This document shows positions 36,041-44,979 of a DNA stretch of 64,000 nucleotides, piece after piece (the first letter of the stretch is position 1; every line of letters begins with the position of its first letter). Source of the stretch: CAVRZJ01 sp964594125 (lineage in GTDB: Bacteria > Acidobacteriota > Thermoanaerobaculia > Thermoanaerobaculales > Thermoanaerobaculaceae); NCBI GenBank assembly GCA_964594125.1, contig CAZQLL010000021.1, positions 1 to 64,000 of the forward strand, in the 5' to 3' direction. The position numbers and the translations under genes were made by a program. Below the pieces are notes generated by a model, which did not search any database, was not told the DNA's origin, and saw nothing but the letters and a program-made list of their open reading frames with translations.

Positions 36041-36697
36041 CTAGCGGATCAGCCCGGCGAGCACCGCGACCGGGATCGAGACGTTGCCCGCCGCGATCGC
36101 CACCGCGGCGGCGGCCGCGAACCTCCAGCGCGCGCCGTCGTATGCCGGGTGGCTCGCCCCCAGCGACTGGAACAGGCTCCACAGTCCGTGGAACAGGTGA
36201 TAGCCGAGCAGCAGGTTGGCGGCGATGTAGACGGCGGCGACCGCAGGCGAGGAGAAGGCGACGACGACGTTGCGGTAGACGTCCTCGGGGTCGAACGCGG
36301 GATGGACGGCGCCGAGCGTCAGGTGCAGCAGGTGGTAGACCACGAACAGCGCGATGATCGGTCCCGACCATACCATGGTGCGCGCCGCGTAGTCGGCCGC
36401 CACCCAGCTCCGGCGCGCGTACTTGACGGGCCGGCCGCGGCGGTTTGCGAGGAAGAGCTGCGCCGCCGCCACGATGTGCACCGCGACCGAGAACGCCAGC
36501 ACTGCGCGCACCGCCCATACCAGCGTCGGCGCGCCGCGCAGCAGCGCCGCGTAGTGGTTGAGCCGCTCGGCGCCCAGGTAGATCTGGAGGTTGCCGAGCA
36601 GATGGACGACCACGAACGCGAAGAGGACAACGCCGGTCACCGCCATGAGGTACTTCTTGCCGAGCGACGACGAGTACAGCCTGGCGATCCAGTGCAT
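36041..36697 (-). CDS. sdhC: Succinate dehydrogenase cytochrome b558-type membrane subunit
   Basis: A 218-residue protein with five membrane helices. Histidines in VVHLLGNLQIY, AVHIVAAAQLF, VYHLLHLTLGA and LLGYHLFHGLWSL are candidates for two b hemes, as in single-subunit type-B anchors that use menaquinone. The start is set at ATG 36697 because GGGAGG lies ten bases upstream. It heads the operon sdhC-sdhA-sdhB and is preceded by a strong promoter with a 150-base 5' leader. Confidence 0.9.
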   Translation of the reverse strand: MHWIARLYSSSLGKKYLMAVTGVVLFAFVVVHLLGNLQIYLGAERLNHYAALLRGAPTLVWAVRAVLAFSVAVHIVAAAQLFLANRRGRPVKYARRSWVAADYAARTMVWSGPIIALFVVYHLLHLTLGAVHPAFDPEDVYRNVVVAFSSPAVAAVYIAANLLLGYHLFHGLWSLFQSLGASHPAYDGARWRFAAAAAVAIAAGNVSIPVAVLAGLIR

Positions 36698-36853
36698 CGG
36701 CCCACGCCTCCCGGGTGGAGGGCGGGGTCCGGCCAAGACTCATGCGGTGGCTGCGCAACGGCACGCCCGGCAGCGCGGCGGGCGCGCGGCCACGCGGCGA
36801 GCACGCGGCGCGGCAGATGGCGTGGGTCGGAGCCCCCCCCGACTCCCGCCGCG

Positions 36854-36882
36854 AATCTAACGCACCGGTCCGGGTGTGTCAA
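36854..36882 (-). promoter_or_regulatory. Sigma70-like promoter of sdhCAB
   Basis: On the minus strand TTGACA (36877-36882), a 17-base spacer and TAGATT (36854-36859). Both hexamers are identical to those of the his-trp promoter. The predicted transcript starts near 36847, leaving about 150 bases before sdhC. Confidence 0.75.
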
Positions 36883-36959
36883 ACCGGGAATGCCGGGAAT
36901 GCCGGACGCGCCCGGCGCGATTGCATGGGCGACGTCCAGGCGCAGAGGGGAGGAGGCGA

Positions 36960-38306
36960 ATGGTCTCGACGAGGGCTGCATGGCTCGGACTGCTGGCGGC
37001 GGCGGCCGCCGCCGCCGTCCTGGCACAGGAGGGGAGCACTGCGACGGCCGCCGACGACAGGCGGTTCCGCTTCTCCGGCGAGGTGAAGCTGAACTACCGC
37101 GACTCCGACTTCCTCGAGTTCAAGCTCGCGTTCCCATTTCCTCCGAGCTTCATCCCGGAGGGCGAGGACGGCGTCTACATGCGCACGCCCGCGGCCGGCA
37201 GCTCGTTCGAGATCCAGAACGTGTCGCTCGTCGCCGAGGCGGAGTGGACGCCGACGATCCGCGGCCGGGCGGTGGTCCACGTCGTCGACCTCTACAACCG
37301 GAATCCGACCTCGTCGGCGCAGCGCATCGTGGTGCGGGAGGCGTGGCTGCTGATGGGCAAGCGCGCGGAAGCGCTGCGGGAGCAGGAGGGGAGCAGCCTG
37401 TTCCTCCTCCTCGGCAAGGCGCCGCGCTTCACCAAACAGCTCGACCGCAGGCTCGAGAGCTACGGTCTGTGGGGCACGGCGGTGGGCCGCTTCGAGCAGC
37501 TCCAGGCGCAGATCGGCGGCTCGCTCGGCCGGAACATCTACTGGCGCGGCCACGTCGCCAACGGGAACCCGCTGTTCATGCGCGACCCCAACGCGCTGGC
37601 CGGCGACTTCGGCACCCCCGAGACCGAGCCCGGCAACGTCGACCCGATCTACGAGAGCGGGTTCCCCATCCTCTACGACACGCAGGCGCAGGACGTCAAC
37701 CTCTCCGGCAGCGTTGAGCTCGGCGGCGGCCTCGGCCTGCGCTTCCTCGACGCCGATGGGCGCAACGGGCTCGATCTCCTCGGCTGGTACTTCGCGCGCG
37801 ACATGGAGGACAAGGCCCGCATCCACGGCAGTTACTACGAGGGCGACCTCGAGATGCTGCGCGGCGCCGGCGGCGTCCCGCTCCCGTACCACGGGCGCGA
37901 GAAGGAGGAGTACGGCGCCAACCTGCAGGCGCACCTCGCGGGCTTGAGGGTGTTCGGCCAGCTCGTATGGCAGACGCTCGCGGGCCTCGAGCGCGAGGGG
38001 GTCGAGCTCGAGGTTGCGTACCGCTTTCCGCTGAACGGCCTCTTCGCCTCGGGGGACACGCCCGTGATCAACTGGATTCAGCCCGCGGTGCGCTACTCCG
38101 AGATCGACAACAAGTTCTCGGCGGCGAAGACGTTCGTGTCGCCGTCGTTCTTCTGGGACTGGGTGAAGATCGACGCGGGCGTGCGCGTCGGCATCGTGCG
38201 CGGCGTCGACCTCACGCTGGAGTACGCGCGCAACGAGATGCGCCTGCTCAACGGCACCAAGCTCCATCCGGACGAGGCGCTCGCCACACTGCGCTACGCG
38301 TTCTGA
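36960..38306 (+). CDS. Outer-membrane porin-like beta-barrel
   Basis: A 448-residue protein with a signal peptide (residues 1-26: basic start, Leu/Ala core, AQE cleavage area). It continues with many amphipathic strands, for example FRFSGEVKLNYRDSD, GLGLRFLDADGRNGLDLLGW and LTLEYARNEMRLL, ending in the C-terminal phenylalanine typical of outer-membrane barrels (TLRYAF). The specific substrate is unknown. The start ATG 36960 has GGGGAGGAGG upstream. It is divergent from sdhC and convergent with the response regulator. Confidence 0.82.
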   Translation: MVSTRAAWLGLLAAAAAAAVLAQEGSTATAADDRRFRFSGEVKLNYRDSDFLEFKLAFPFPPSFIPEGEDGVYMRTPAAGSSFEIQNVSLVAEAEWTPTIRGRAVVHVVDLYNRNPTSSAQRIVVREAWLLMGKRAEALREQEGSSLFLLLGKAPRFTKQLDRRLESYGLWGTAVGRFEQLQAQIGGSLGRNIYWRGHVANGNPLFMRDPNALAGDFGTPETEPGNVDPIYESGFPILYDTQAQDVNLSGSVELGGGLGLRFLDADGRNGLDLLGWYFARDMEDKARIHGSYYEGDLEMLRGAGGVPLPYHGREKEEYGANLQAHLAGLRVFGQLVWQTLAGLEREGVELEVAYRFPLNGLFASGDTPVINWIQPAVRYSEIDNKFSAAKTFVSPSFFWDWVKIDAGVRVGIVRGVDLTLEYARNEMRLLNGTKLHPDEALATLRYAF

Positions 38307-38315
38307 AGGGCGGCC

Positions 38316-38332
38316 GACAGCTCACGGCTGTC
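38316..38332. terminator. Short hairpin between convergent genes
   Basis: GACAGC (38316-38321) and GCTGTC (38327-38332) form a six-base-pair stem with a TCACG loop between the ends of the porin-like and response-regulator genes. It lacks a T-run on either side, so any terminator role is tentative. Confidence 0.35.
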
Positions 38333-38338
38333 ACCTTG

Positions 38339-38716
38339 TCACGGGTTCGGGAAGTGGCGGTGGACCGCCTTGATCAGATCCTCGGGCTCGAGCGGCTTCT
38401 CGAGGTACTCGTTCACGTTGAAGTCGTGACGTGCCTCGCTCTCCCAGCGGCGGCTCTTGTACACCGCGGTGATGATGAAGACGCACGGGGCGTATCCGGG
38501 CGTGTCCTGCCGCAGCTTGGCGAGCACCTCGAAGCCGGAGAGGTGCGGCATCAGGCCGTCGAGGATCAGCAGCTCGGGCCGCTCGGCCACGGCCTTATCA
38601 TAGGCGTCCTTGCCGGAGGCGGCCTCGATCACCCGCCAGCCGTCCTCGCGCAGCACCTCGCCCATCAACGCCCTGAAGACGCGGGAGTCGTCAGCCAGAA
38701 GCACGCGTCGCGCCAT
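38339..38716 (-). CDS. Single-domain response regulator (CheY-like)
   Basis: A 125-residue receiver domain without an output domain. The acidic pair is D9-D10, the phosphoacceptor is D53 (LLILDGLMPHLSG), T83 is in IITAVYKS and K107 in EKPLEPEDL. It lies 51 bases downstream of the sensor kinase on the same strand, so both are probably one unit. How a Ser/Thr kinase would use a receiver is not evident; a histidine kinase partner is not in the window. Confidence 0.92.
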   Translation of the reverse strand: MARRVLLADDSRVFRALMGEVLREDGWRVIEAASGKDAYDKAVAERPELLILDGLMPHLSGFEVLAKLRQDTPGYAPCVFIITAVYKSRRWESEARHDFNVNEYLEKPLEPEDLIKAVHRHFPNP

Positions 38717-38767
38717 TCGTCGGCCTCCTGCGACTCATGCTAGCACCAGGGGGTCCGCTGGCCGCCT

Positions 38768-40891
38768 TCACTCCTCGGCAAGGTGCATCCGCATCAGCGC
38801 GCCGTGGAGATCGTTCGCCGAGGCGGGGCGCCGCACCGGCTGTTTCGCGAGACACGCGAGAATCAACCGCTCGAGGGCCTCGGGGAGGTCCGGCCGGAGC
38901 GTCGACGGCGGCGGCGGTTCGCTCGCCACGTGCATCTGGATCACCGTCATCGCGTCGGTGGCAGCGAAGGGCGTGGCGCCGGTGAACATCTCGAAGAGCA
39001 CCGCGCCGACCGAGTAGATGTCGCTGCGAGCGTCGACGGGCGCTCCCTGCGCCTGCTCCGGGCTCATGTAGCTCGGCGTGCCGACCAGGAACCCGGCCTC
39101 GGAGGCGAGATCGGGGCCATGCTCGGTCTGCGCGATGCCGAAGTCCATCAGCTTCACGACACCTGAGGGAAGCACCATGATGTTTTGCGGCTTGACGTCG
39201 CGGTGGACGATGCCGGCGTCGTGCACGGCCGCGAGGCCGCGGCAAAGCTGCTTGGCGATCTGCAGCCCCGGGCGCAGCGCCAGCGCCCCATGCTGGCGGA
39301 TCACCTGCCGCAGCGTCATCCCGGGCACGTACTCCATGGTCAGGAACCACAGGCCCGACGCCTCCCCGAGGTCGTGGACGCGCACCACGTTGGGGTGGGT
39401 GATGCGGCGCGCCAGGCGGATCTCGGTCCTGGTGTTCTGCAGCGCGCCGGTCCCCGGCACGAAGCTTTCCGAGGCGAGCACCTTGAGCGCCACGCTCTCG
39501 TCGAGCTGCAGGTCGTCGACCAGGAACACGGTCCCCATCGCGCCGGCGCCGAGCACGCTCCTGACGCGGTAGCGGCCGGCGAGTGTCGCCCCGGGCGACG
39601 GCATACCCGCCTCCGGCGCCGGGCGCCCGCCGCCCGCGGCGGCGGCCGGCGACTGTGCTGGCGCCTGCTGCATCGCCGCGATCATCTCCTCGAGCGCCTT
39701 CTTCTCCTTGAGCTCGCCGACCATGCCGCGGAACGCGCGGGCGAGCACCCCCACCTCGCCGCCTCCGGCCTCGGGCAGCGCGACGTCGAGCCTGCCGTCG
39801 CGGATCGCCACGGCGCCGGCGGCGAGCTGCTGCAGCGGGCGCGAAAGCCGGCGGCCGAGCAGGAACGAGGCGGGAACGGCGACCGCGAGCGCGGCCAGGC
39901 CGACCAGGAACAGCGTCGCCCGGATGCGGTCGAACGCGGCCATCTCGGCGGCGATCGGCCGCGCGATGAAGACTGCGCCGTAGGGGTCGCCGCTGGAGCC
40001 CAGCACAGGGATGACGAGACAGACGCGGCGGGCCCCGTCGACCTCGAGCTCGAACGGCCCGAACGCCTCGCCGCGCCGGAAGACGGCCTCCGGCGCCCCG
40101 GCGATCGCGGTGAACATCGCCAGCGTGTTCGTGCCGCCGAACTCGCCGGTCGCCGAGGAGAGCACCGGTTGCGGCGGCTCGCCTCTGCGCGCGCGGTCGA
40201 CAACCACGGCGACCTCGCCGCGGGTGAGCCCGCGCAGCGCCGCGACGGCGGCATCGGCGAGGGGGAACGAGGCCGCGAGCACCCCGTCCAGGCTCGCCAT
40301 CTCGCCGGAGCCGGAGATCACCGGCGCCGCCGCAACCACGGCGAGCGTGTCGCCCTCGCGGATCACTGCGGCCGCTTCCCGCCACGTCTCGAGCGGCTCG
40401 GCGACCCAGCGGACGGCGCCGAACGGCTGGCCGACACCGCCGCCTTCCGGGCGGTCGCTGCGCGCCGTCACGCGGCCGTCGGGGCCGAACAGGAAGACGG
40501 TCTGCGCCGAGGCGAGTACCGTGGCCGTGTCGAGCGCGAACTCGTACCTGGTCGACGCCGAGACGCCGGGGTCGAACACCGCCTTGGTGCCGGGCTCGCC
40601 GGCGATCGAGCGGACCTGGCTGCCGCTGCGCGCCTGGATGTCGGCCTGGTAGGCGGCGAGGATCGCCGGCGCCCGCGAAAGGTCCTCACGGATCGACTCG
40701 CGCGCGACGGCGGTGGCGTGCAGGCTCGCGATCAACACCGAGGCCCCGAGAGTGACGAGCAGGAGGACGGCGGCGGCGAGCGAGAACCGGGTGCCGAGGC
40801 CGAGCGAGCGTCGCGCCGGTCCGGCGCCCGTGCTGCCCGCAGTCGCCGCATCGGGTATCACGACCGTGGCGGCTGTTGCATCCTTGCTCAT
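38768..40891 (-). CDS. Membrane sensor Ser/Thr protein kinase with HAMP domain
   Basis: A 707-residue protein. A first membrane helix (about 34-56) is followed by an extracytoplasmic double-cache-like sensor region (about 60-310), a second helix (about 316-340), a HAMP segment starting at LGRRLSRPLQQLAAG and a Pro/Ala-rich linker. It ends in a Hanks-type kinase domain (about 440-700) with LGAGAMGTVFLVDD, VALKVL, HRDVKPQNIMVL and LMDFGIAQT. The HAMP-coupled Ser/Thr kinase layout links an external signal to cytosolic phosphorylation. It is encoded between the cupredoxin-like gene and the response regulator. Confidence 0.9.
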   Translation of the reverse strand: MSKDATAATVVIPDAATAGSTGAGPARRSLGLGTRFSLAAAVLLLVTLGASVLIASLHATAVARESIREDLSRAPAILAAYQADIQARSGSQVRSIAGEPGTKAVFDPGVSASTRYEFALDTATVLASAQTVFLFGPDGRVTARSDRPEGGGVGQPFGAVRWVAEPLETWREAAAVIREGDTLAVVAAAPVISGSGEMASLDGVLAASFPLADAAVAALRGLTRGEVAVVVDRARRGEPPQPVLSSATGEFGGTNTLAMFTAIAGAPEAVFRRGEAFGPFELEVDGARRVCLVIPVLGSSGDPYGAVFIARPIAAEMAAFDRIRATLFLVGLAALAVAVPASFLLGRRLSRPLQQLAAGAVAIRDGRLDVALPEAGGGEVGVLARAFRGMVGELKEKKALEEMIAAMQQAPAQSPAAAAGGGRPAPEAGMPSPGATLAGRYRVRSVLGAGAMGTVFLVDDLQLDESVALKVLASESFVPGTGALQNTRTEIRLARRITHPNVVRVHDLGEASGLWFLTMEYVPGMTLRQVIRQHGALALRPGLQIAKQLCRGLAAVHDAGIVHRDVKPQNIMVLPSGVVKLMDFGIAQTEHGPDLASEAGFLVGTPSYMSPEQAQGAPVDARSDIYSVGAVLFEMFTGATPFAATDAMTVIQMHVASEPPPPSTLRPDLPEALERLILACLAKQPVRRPASANDLHGALMRMHLAEE

Positions 40892-40904
40892 GCAGCGCTC
40901 CTCT

Positions 40905-41073
40905 ACGCGGGCTCACGCCCGCCGCGGGCGCGAGCCCGCGCTGTCTCTCTCCCGCAGCAAAGGTCTCGCGGCGCCCCCCGGCGCCGAAGCGAGCTCGGCG
41001 CCTTCACCCCGGCGCGCCAGCGGTCCTCCCGGACCGCCGGGGCGCTTCTTCTCGAGAGCATCTGCGCGCGCCG
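40905..41073. repeat. Dispersed intergenic repeat, copy A
   Basis: This gap copy contains GCGGGCTCACGCCCGC at its start, AGGTCTCGCG at 40961, GGCGCCTTCACCCCGGCGCG near 41000 and CCGCCGGGGCGCTTCT near 41035. Copies B (49511-49638) and C (51367-51540) share these blocks in the same order. Each block is partly palindromic. It follows the repeat pattern of a REP/BIME-like element rather than a gene. Confidence 0.75.
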
Positions 41074-41096
41074 GACCGCCCCCGGGGAGTCGTGGA

Positions 41097-41888
41097 TCAG
41101 TACCGGTTCTCGTCGTCATCGGGAGGCGGGTAATCCCTTCCGTACTTGTTCTTGTGCTTCTCGGGGCGCCAGCGCGAGGCGTCGAGCTGCAGCGCGGCTC
41201 GCGCCGTCCGGCCGGGCGCAACGGTGACCCGGCCCTCGCCGTCGCCGCCCTTCTCGTGCCACGCGGCGACGGTCCAGGCGCCGGCCGGGACATCGCGCAG
41301 CTCGAGCGTGCCATGGGGGCCGGTCTTGCCGAAGTAATCGCTGTCGACCACCACGAGGAAGGCGGCCATGTCGGGGTGGATGTTGCAGTAGATGCGGACC
41401 ACGCCGGGGCGGGGAAAGGCGAGCGAGCGGGAGGCGCCGTTGCGGTAGAGGCCGAGGTCGAAGGGGGCGATCTCGGACAGGCTGAACACGTTGTGGTAGA
41501 TGCGGTCGTAGTTGGGGAACGCGACCTCCCCGCCGGCGCGCACGACCTCGACGTGCGGCTCGAACGTCTTGGCGCGCTGCGCCACCCTGGCGGCGGCGCG
41601 ATCGACGGGCACTCCGACGGCGCGGACACCTGGAAGCCATACCACCGCATCGGCCGCGGGTTGCGAGCCGCCGCGCGGGTCGGTGATCGAGACGGTCACG
41701 CGCAGGGTCCCTGTCGGTGCGGGCGTCGGCGCCGGTGTGGCGACGGCCGGCAGCGTCGTCGCTGGCGCGACAGGGGGGGCCGCCGGCTGCGCGTCGGCGC
41801 CGGGTGCGACCGACACCCCGAGACAGGCGGCCGCGACGCACGCCGCCGCGCCGGCGCGAGCTCGGGTCGACGACATCCGGAGACGCAC
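41097..41888 (-). CDS. Secreted cupredoxin-like (plastocyanin-fold) protein
   Basis: A 263-residue protein with a signal peptide (Ala-rich core, cleavage near ADAQ) and a Pro/Ala-rich linker. A carboxypeptidase-regulatory-like strand region leads into a cupredoxin core. Candidate type 1 copper ligands are the His in RIYHNVFSLS and the Cys, His and Met in IYCNIHPDMAAF. The C-terminus is charged and Tyr-rich. It likely carries electrons or binds copper in the periplasm. It diverges from the CHRD/cytochrome operon across a region with a CRP/FNR-like palindrome. Confidence 0.75.
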   Translation of the reverse strand: MRLRMSSTRARAGAAACVAAACLGVSVAPGADAQPAAPPVAPATTLPAVATPAPTPAPTGTLRVTVSITDPRGGSQPAADAVVWLPGVRAVGVPVDRAAARVAQRAKTFEPHVEVVRAGGEVAFPNYDRIYHNVFSLSEIAPFDLGLYRNGASRSLAFPRPGVVRIYCNIHPDMAAFLVVVDSDYFGKTGPHGTLELRDVPAGAWTVAAWHEKGGDGEGRVTVAPGRTARAALQLDASRWRPEKHKNKYGRDYPPPDDDENRY

Positions 41889-41975
41889 GTTGATTCATTA
41901 CACCGCAGGGGCGGCCTGCATTCCCGCCCGTCCCGCCGGCGGGCGCTCCGCTACGGCGGGCCGCTGCGGCCGCGA

Positions 41976-41991
41976 TGTGATCCCGGTCACC
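41976..41991. promoter_or_regulatory. CRP/FNR-family-like binding site
   Basis: TGTGATCCCGGTCACC matches the CRP-type pattern TGTGA-N6-TCACA at 9 of 10 fixed positions. It sits in the 214-base region between the divergent cupredoxin-like and CHRD-protein genes. Regulators of this family often control respiratory redox genes, which fits the neighbours. No regulator gene of this family is in the window. Confidence 0.5.
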
Positions 41992-42102
41992 TGCGGTGAG
42001 GAATAGCGGTGCCCCGACACCGTTCTGCCGGACGAGGCGAACCTTTCCGGAGACCGCGTCTCAAGAGTCATCCCGGGGGGCGGCGGCCACGAAGGAGCAC
42101 GC

Positions 42103-44484
42103 ATGATTCGCACGCTGCTGGCGATGACGATTGGTGTCGTGACCGCGGCTGCAGCCGGCGCCGAGACGTTCCGGGTGAGGCTGAGCGGCGCCAGCGAGGT
42201 CGTTACGGAGGGCGACGCGGACGGCGCCGGCGTCGCGTTCGTCACCGTGGACGCGACGGCCGTCAGCTACTACCTCTGGGCGAAGGGGATCGAGGCGCCG
42301 ACCGCGGCCCACATCCACTCCGGGCGGGCGGCGGAGAACGGCGGCGTCATGGTCGACCTGGCGCCCGCCTTCGCCAGCCACGCTGCCGGAGCCTGGGTGG
42401 CGGCGGGCAGCGTGACCGTCGACGCGGCCGTGGCGACGGCGCTCGCCGGGAACCCGGGCGCGTACTACGTCAACATCCACACCGGTCCGTTTCCCGGTGG
42501 CGCGATCCGCGGCCAACTGCTCGGTAGCGGCGCATCGGGCGACGCGGTGGCGACCTCGCTCAACGGGGCGCGCGCCGTGGGCGCCGCAGGCGACCCGGAC
42601 GGCAGCGGCTTCGCGGGGCTCGTCTTCGACGGCGATGCGGTCTACTACTACGCGCGCGTGACGGACGTCGCGGCGCCGACGGCGGCCCACGTCCACCGCG
42701 GGCGCGCCGGGGAGAACGGCCCGGTGGTGATCGGTTTCACCGCCGACCCACTTCTGACCGACGGCGTGATCGTCGGCTCGGTCGCCACCTCGGCGGCACT
42801 GGCAGGCGAGATCCTCGCCGACCCGACGGCGTTCTATGTCAACGTCCACAACGCGGATTTCCCCGCTGGTGCGGTGCGCGGTCAGCTCGGAAGCACCGAG
42901 ACCGCGCTCCACTTCCCGGTGGCGGCGCGAAACAAGGGGGCGGGGACCAGCCTGTTCAAGACCGACGTTCGCGTCATGAGCTTCGCCGACGAGGACGCGA
43001 CGGTATGGGCGGAGTGGTACCCGAAGAACACGGCCGGCCTCGCCGGTGCGGCGATGGCGACCGCGGTGTCGGTGGCGAAAGGCGGCGAGGCGGTGCTCGA
43101 CGACGCCGCCGGCACGCTGTTCGGGGCCACCGACCGCGGCGCCATCCGCCTGGTGTCGCTGACGCCCTTCCTCGCGGTCGGCAACACGTACAACGACCAG
43201 CGTGCCGCCGGCCTCGGGACCTACGGCCAGTTCACGGAGGCGCTGCCGCTCGACCGCGCGCCCCGCTCGGGCGCACTGCTGCTGGGCTCCAACCGCCCCA
43301 AGGCGGACCTCGTCGAGTTCCGGACCAACCTCGGCTACTTCAACCCCAACCCGACCGCGGTCGAGGTGACGTTCCGGGTGGCGATGCCCGACGGCGCCGC
43401 TGTGGGCACGCCCACGACGCGGACGTTCCCGCCCTTCTCCAACGACCTGTTGCTCTACCACCAGATCATCACCGGGGTGCCGGTGTCGCAGCGAAGCCAG
43501 GCGAACTTTCTCGTCACGTACACGGCGAGCGCGCCCGTGTTCATCTTCTCCTCGCTCGTCGACAACGTCACCGACGACGGGTTGCACCAGCCGGCGTTGC
43601 CCGCACCGCCGCCCCCTCCGACGCCAGCGCCGAACCGGCCTCCTGACGCCGCGATCATCCAGCCAGCGGGCGACGCGACGACGCGCGAGAACGGCACCGT
43701 GATCTTCCAGGGCAGTGCCAGCGACCCCGACGGCGATACCGTTTCGGTGCTCTGGAGCTTCGGCGACGGCGGCACCTCGACGGCGCTCGCGCCCGGCGAG
43801 CACGTCTACGCAGCGGTCGGCACGTACACCGTGACGCTGACGGCGACCGACGCGCGCGGCGCCGTCGACCCGACCCCTGCGACGCTGACCGTCACCGTCG
43901 GTCCCAACGCGGCGCCGGACGGAACGATCGTTGCCCCGGCCGCCGACATCGCCGTGGCGGTGGGGCAGGCGGTGCAGTTCGAGGGCGCATTCTCGGATCC
44001 GGACGACGAGCACTTCAGCGTCGAGTGGAGCTTCGGCGACGGCGTCTCCTCGGGCGCGCTCGCCACGTCGCACACGTACCTCACACCCGGTACCTACACG
44101 GTGACGTTCACCGTGATCGACTCGCTCGGCAAGCCGGACCCCACCCCGGCCACGCGCATCGTCACCGTGGTCCAGGCGGTCACCTTCACGCAGCTCCAGG
44201 AGGACGTCTTCACCGAAACGTGCTCCGGCTGCCATCCGCCCAACGGCGGTCTCGACCTGCGCGCGTCCCAGGCGTACGGCAGCCTCGTCAACGTCCCCTC
44301 GTCGCAGCAGCCGGCGCTGATGCGGGTGAAGGCGGGCGACCCGGCCGCCTCCTACCTCGTGCGCAAGCTCGAGGGCGGGCCGACGATCAGCGGTTCTCGC
44401 ATGCCGCAGGGCGGACCATTCCTGTCGCCGAGCCAGATCCAGCGGATCAAGGATTGGATCATCGTCGGCGCGCCGAACAACTGA
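42103..44484 (+). CDS. Secreted CHRD-PKD protein with C-terminal cytochrome c motif
   Basis: This 793-residue protein has a signal peptide (1-20). It contains two CHRD domains (about 22-145 and 150-265, with AAHIHSGRAAENG, YYVNIHTGPFPGGAIRGQL and the repeat AAHVHRGRAGENGP), a middle region of unknown fold (about 270-500), a Pro-rich linker and two PKD domains (about 515-600 and 605-690, WSFGDGGTS and WSFGDGVSS). It ends in a heme-binding segment CSGCHPPNGG with a possible axial Met in SRMPQGG. Secreted CHRD and PKD domains are usually structural or adhesive; joining them to a c-type heme is unusual. It is first of an operon of secreted redox proteins. Confidence 0.85.
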   Translation: MIRTLLAMTIGVVTAAAAGAETFRVRLSGASEVVTEGDADGAGVAFVTVDATAVSYYLWAKGIEAPTAAHIHSGRAAENGGVMVDLAPAFASHAAGAWVAAGSVTVDAAVATALAGNPGAYYVNIHTGPFPGGAIRGQLLGSGASGDAVATSLNGARAVGAAGDPDGSGFAGLVFDGDAVYYYARVTDVAAPTAAHVHRGRAGENGPVVIGFTADPLLTDGVIVGSVATSAALAGEILADPTAFYVNVHNADFPAGAVRGQLGSTETALHFPVAARNKGAGTSLFKTDVRVMSFADEDATVWAEWYPKNTAGLAGAAMATAVSVAKGGEAVLDDAAGTLFGATDRGAIRLVSLTPFLAVGNTYNDQRAAGLGTYGQFTEALPLDRAPRSGALLLGSNRPKADLVEFRTNLGYFNPNPTAVEVTFRVAMPDGAAVGTPTTRTFPPFSNDLLLYHQIITGVPVSQRSQANFLVTYTASAPVFIFSSLVDNVTDDGLHQPALPAPPPPPTPAPNRPPDAAIIQPAGDATTRENGTVIFQGSASDPDGDTVSVLWSFGDGGTSTALAPGEHVYAAVGTYTVTLTATDARGAVDPTPATLTVTVGPNAAPDGTIVAPAADIAVAVGQAVQFEGAFSDPDDEHFSVEWSFGDGVSSGALATSHTYLTPGTYTVTFTVIDSLGKPDPTPATRIVTVVQAVTFTQLQEDVFTETCSGCHPPNGGLDLRASQAYGSLVNVPSSQQPALMRVKAGDPAASYLVRKLEGGPTISGSRMPQGGPFLSPSQIQRIKDWIIVGAPNN

Positions 44485-44486
44485 CC

Positions 44487-44909
44487 ATGAAGACGGGGGC
44501 CTGCCTGCTGCTCGTCGCCGGCGTGGCCGCCGCGTGCGGCACGCCGAAGTCGCTGCCGCTGGAGCCGGACGGCGGCGGACCGGACCCTGCCGCGACGTTC
44601 ACCCGGGTGCAGGCCGAGGTGCTCTCTGTGTCCTGCGCGCTCGCCGGCTGCCACGCCGGCGCGGCGCCGCAGGCGGGCCTGGACCTGTCGCCAACGGCGT
44701 CGTATGCGAACCTGGTGCGCGTCTCCGCGGTGCAGCGGCCGGAGCTGGCGCGCGTCGAGCCGTTCAATCCCGACCGCTCCTACGCCGTGCTGAAACTCCG
44801 CGGCGATCCGGCGATCGTCGGCGCCCGCATGCCGCTCGGCGGCGCCGTCACGCGGGCTCAGCTCGACCTTGCCGTCGACTGGGTGCGCCGCGGCGCGCCG
44901 CGCGACTGA
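44487..44909 (+). CDS. Lipoprotein with c-type heme motif
   Basis: A 140-residue protein with a lipoprotein signal (LLLVAGVAAAC, Cys about residue 17), then a cytochrome-like domain with C-x4-CH (CALAGCH) and a likely axial Met in GARMPLGG. It resembles the C-terminal heme region of the preceding CHRD-PKD protein (ASYANLVRVSAVQRPEL versus the related segment there), suggesting duplication. The start is two bases after the upstream stop, so it is co-transcribed. Confidence 0.82.
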   Translation: MKTGACLLLVAGVAAACGTPKSLPLEPDGGGPDPAATFTRVQAEVLSVSCALAGCHAGAAPQAGLDLSPTASYANLVRVSAVQRPELARVEPFNPDRSYAVLKLRGDPAIVGARMPLGGAVTRAQLDLAVDWVRRGAPRD

Positions 44910-44933
44910 GGCGAGCTGATGCGGGCCTCGAGC

Positions 44934-44968
44934 CTTGAGAGCCGAACGCCGGAGAGTCGAAGGCGGGA
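44934..44968 (+). repeat. Heptamer repeat before the DUF5777 gene
   Basis: Units CTTGAGA GCCGAAC GCCGGAG AGTCGAA GGCGGGA occupy the short gap inside the redox operon. They are degenerate but keep the seven-base period and the GAG/GAA core found at 33913 and 49401. Confidence 0.6.
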
Positions 44969-44979
44969 GGTGCTGTGAA

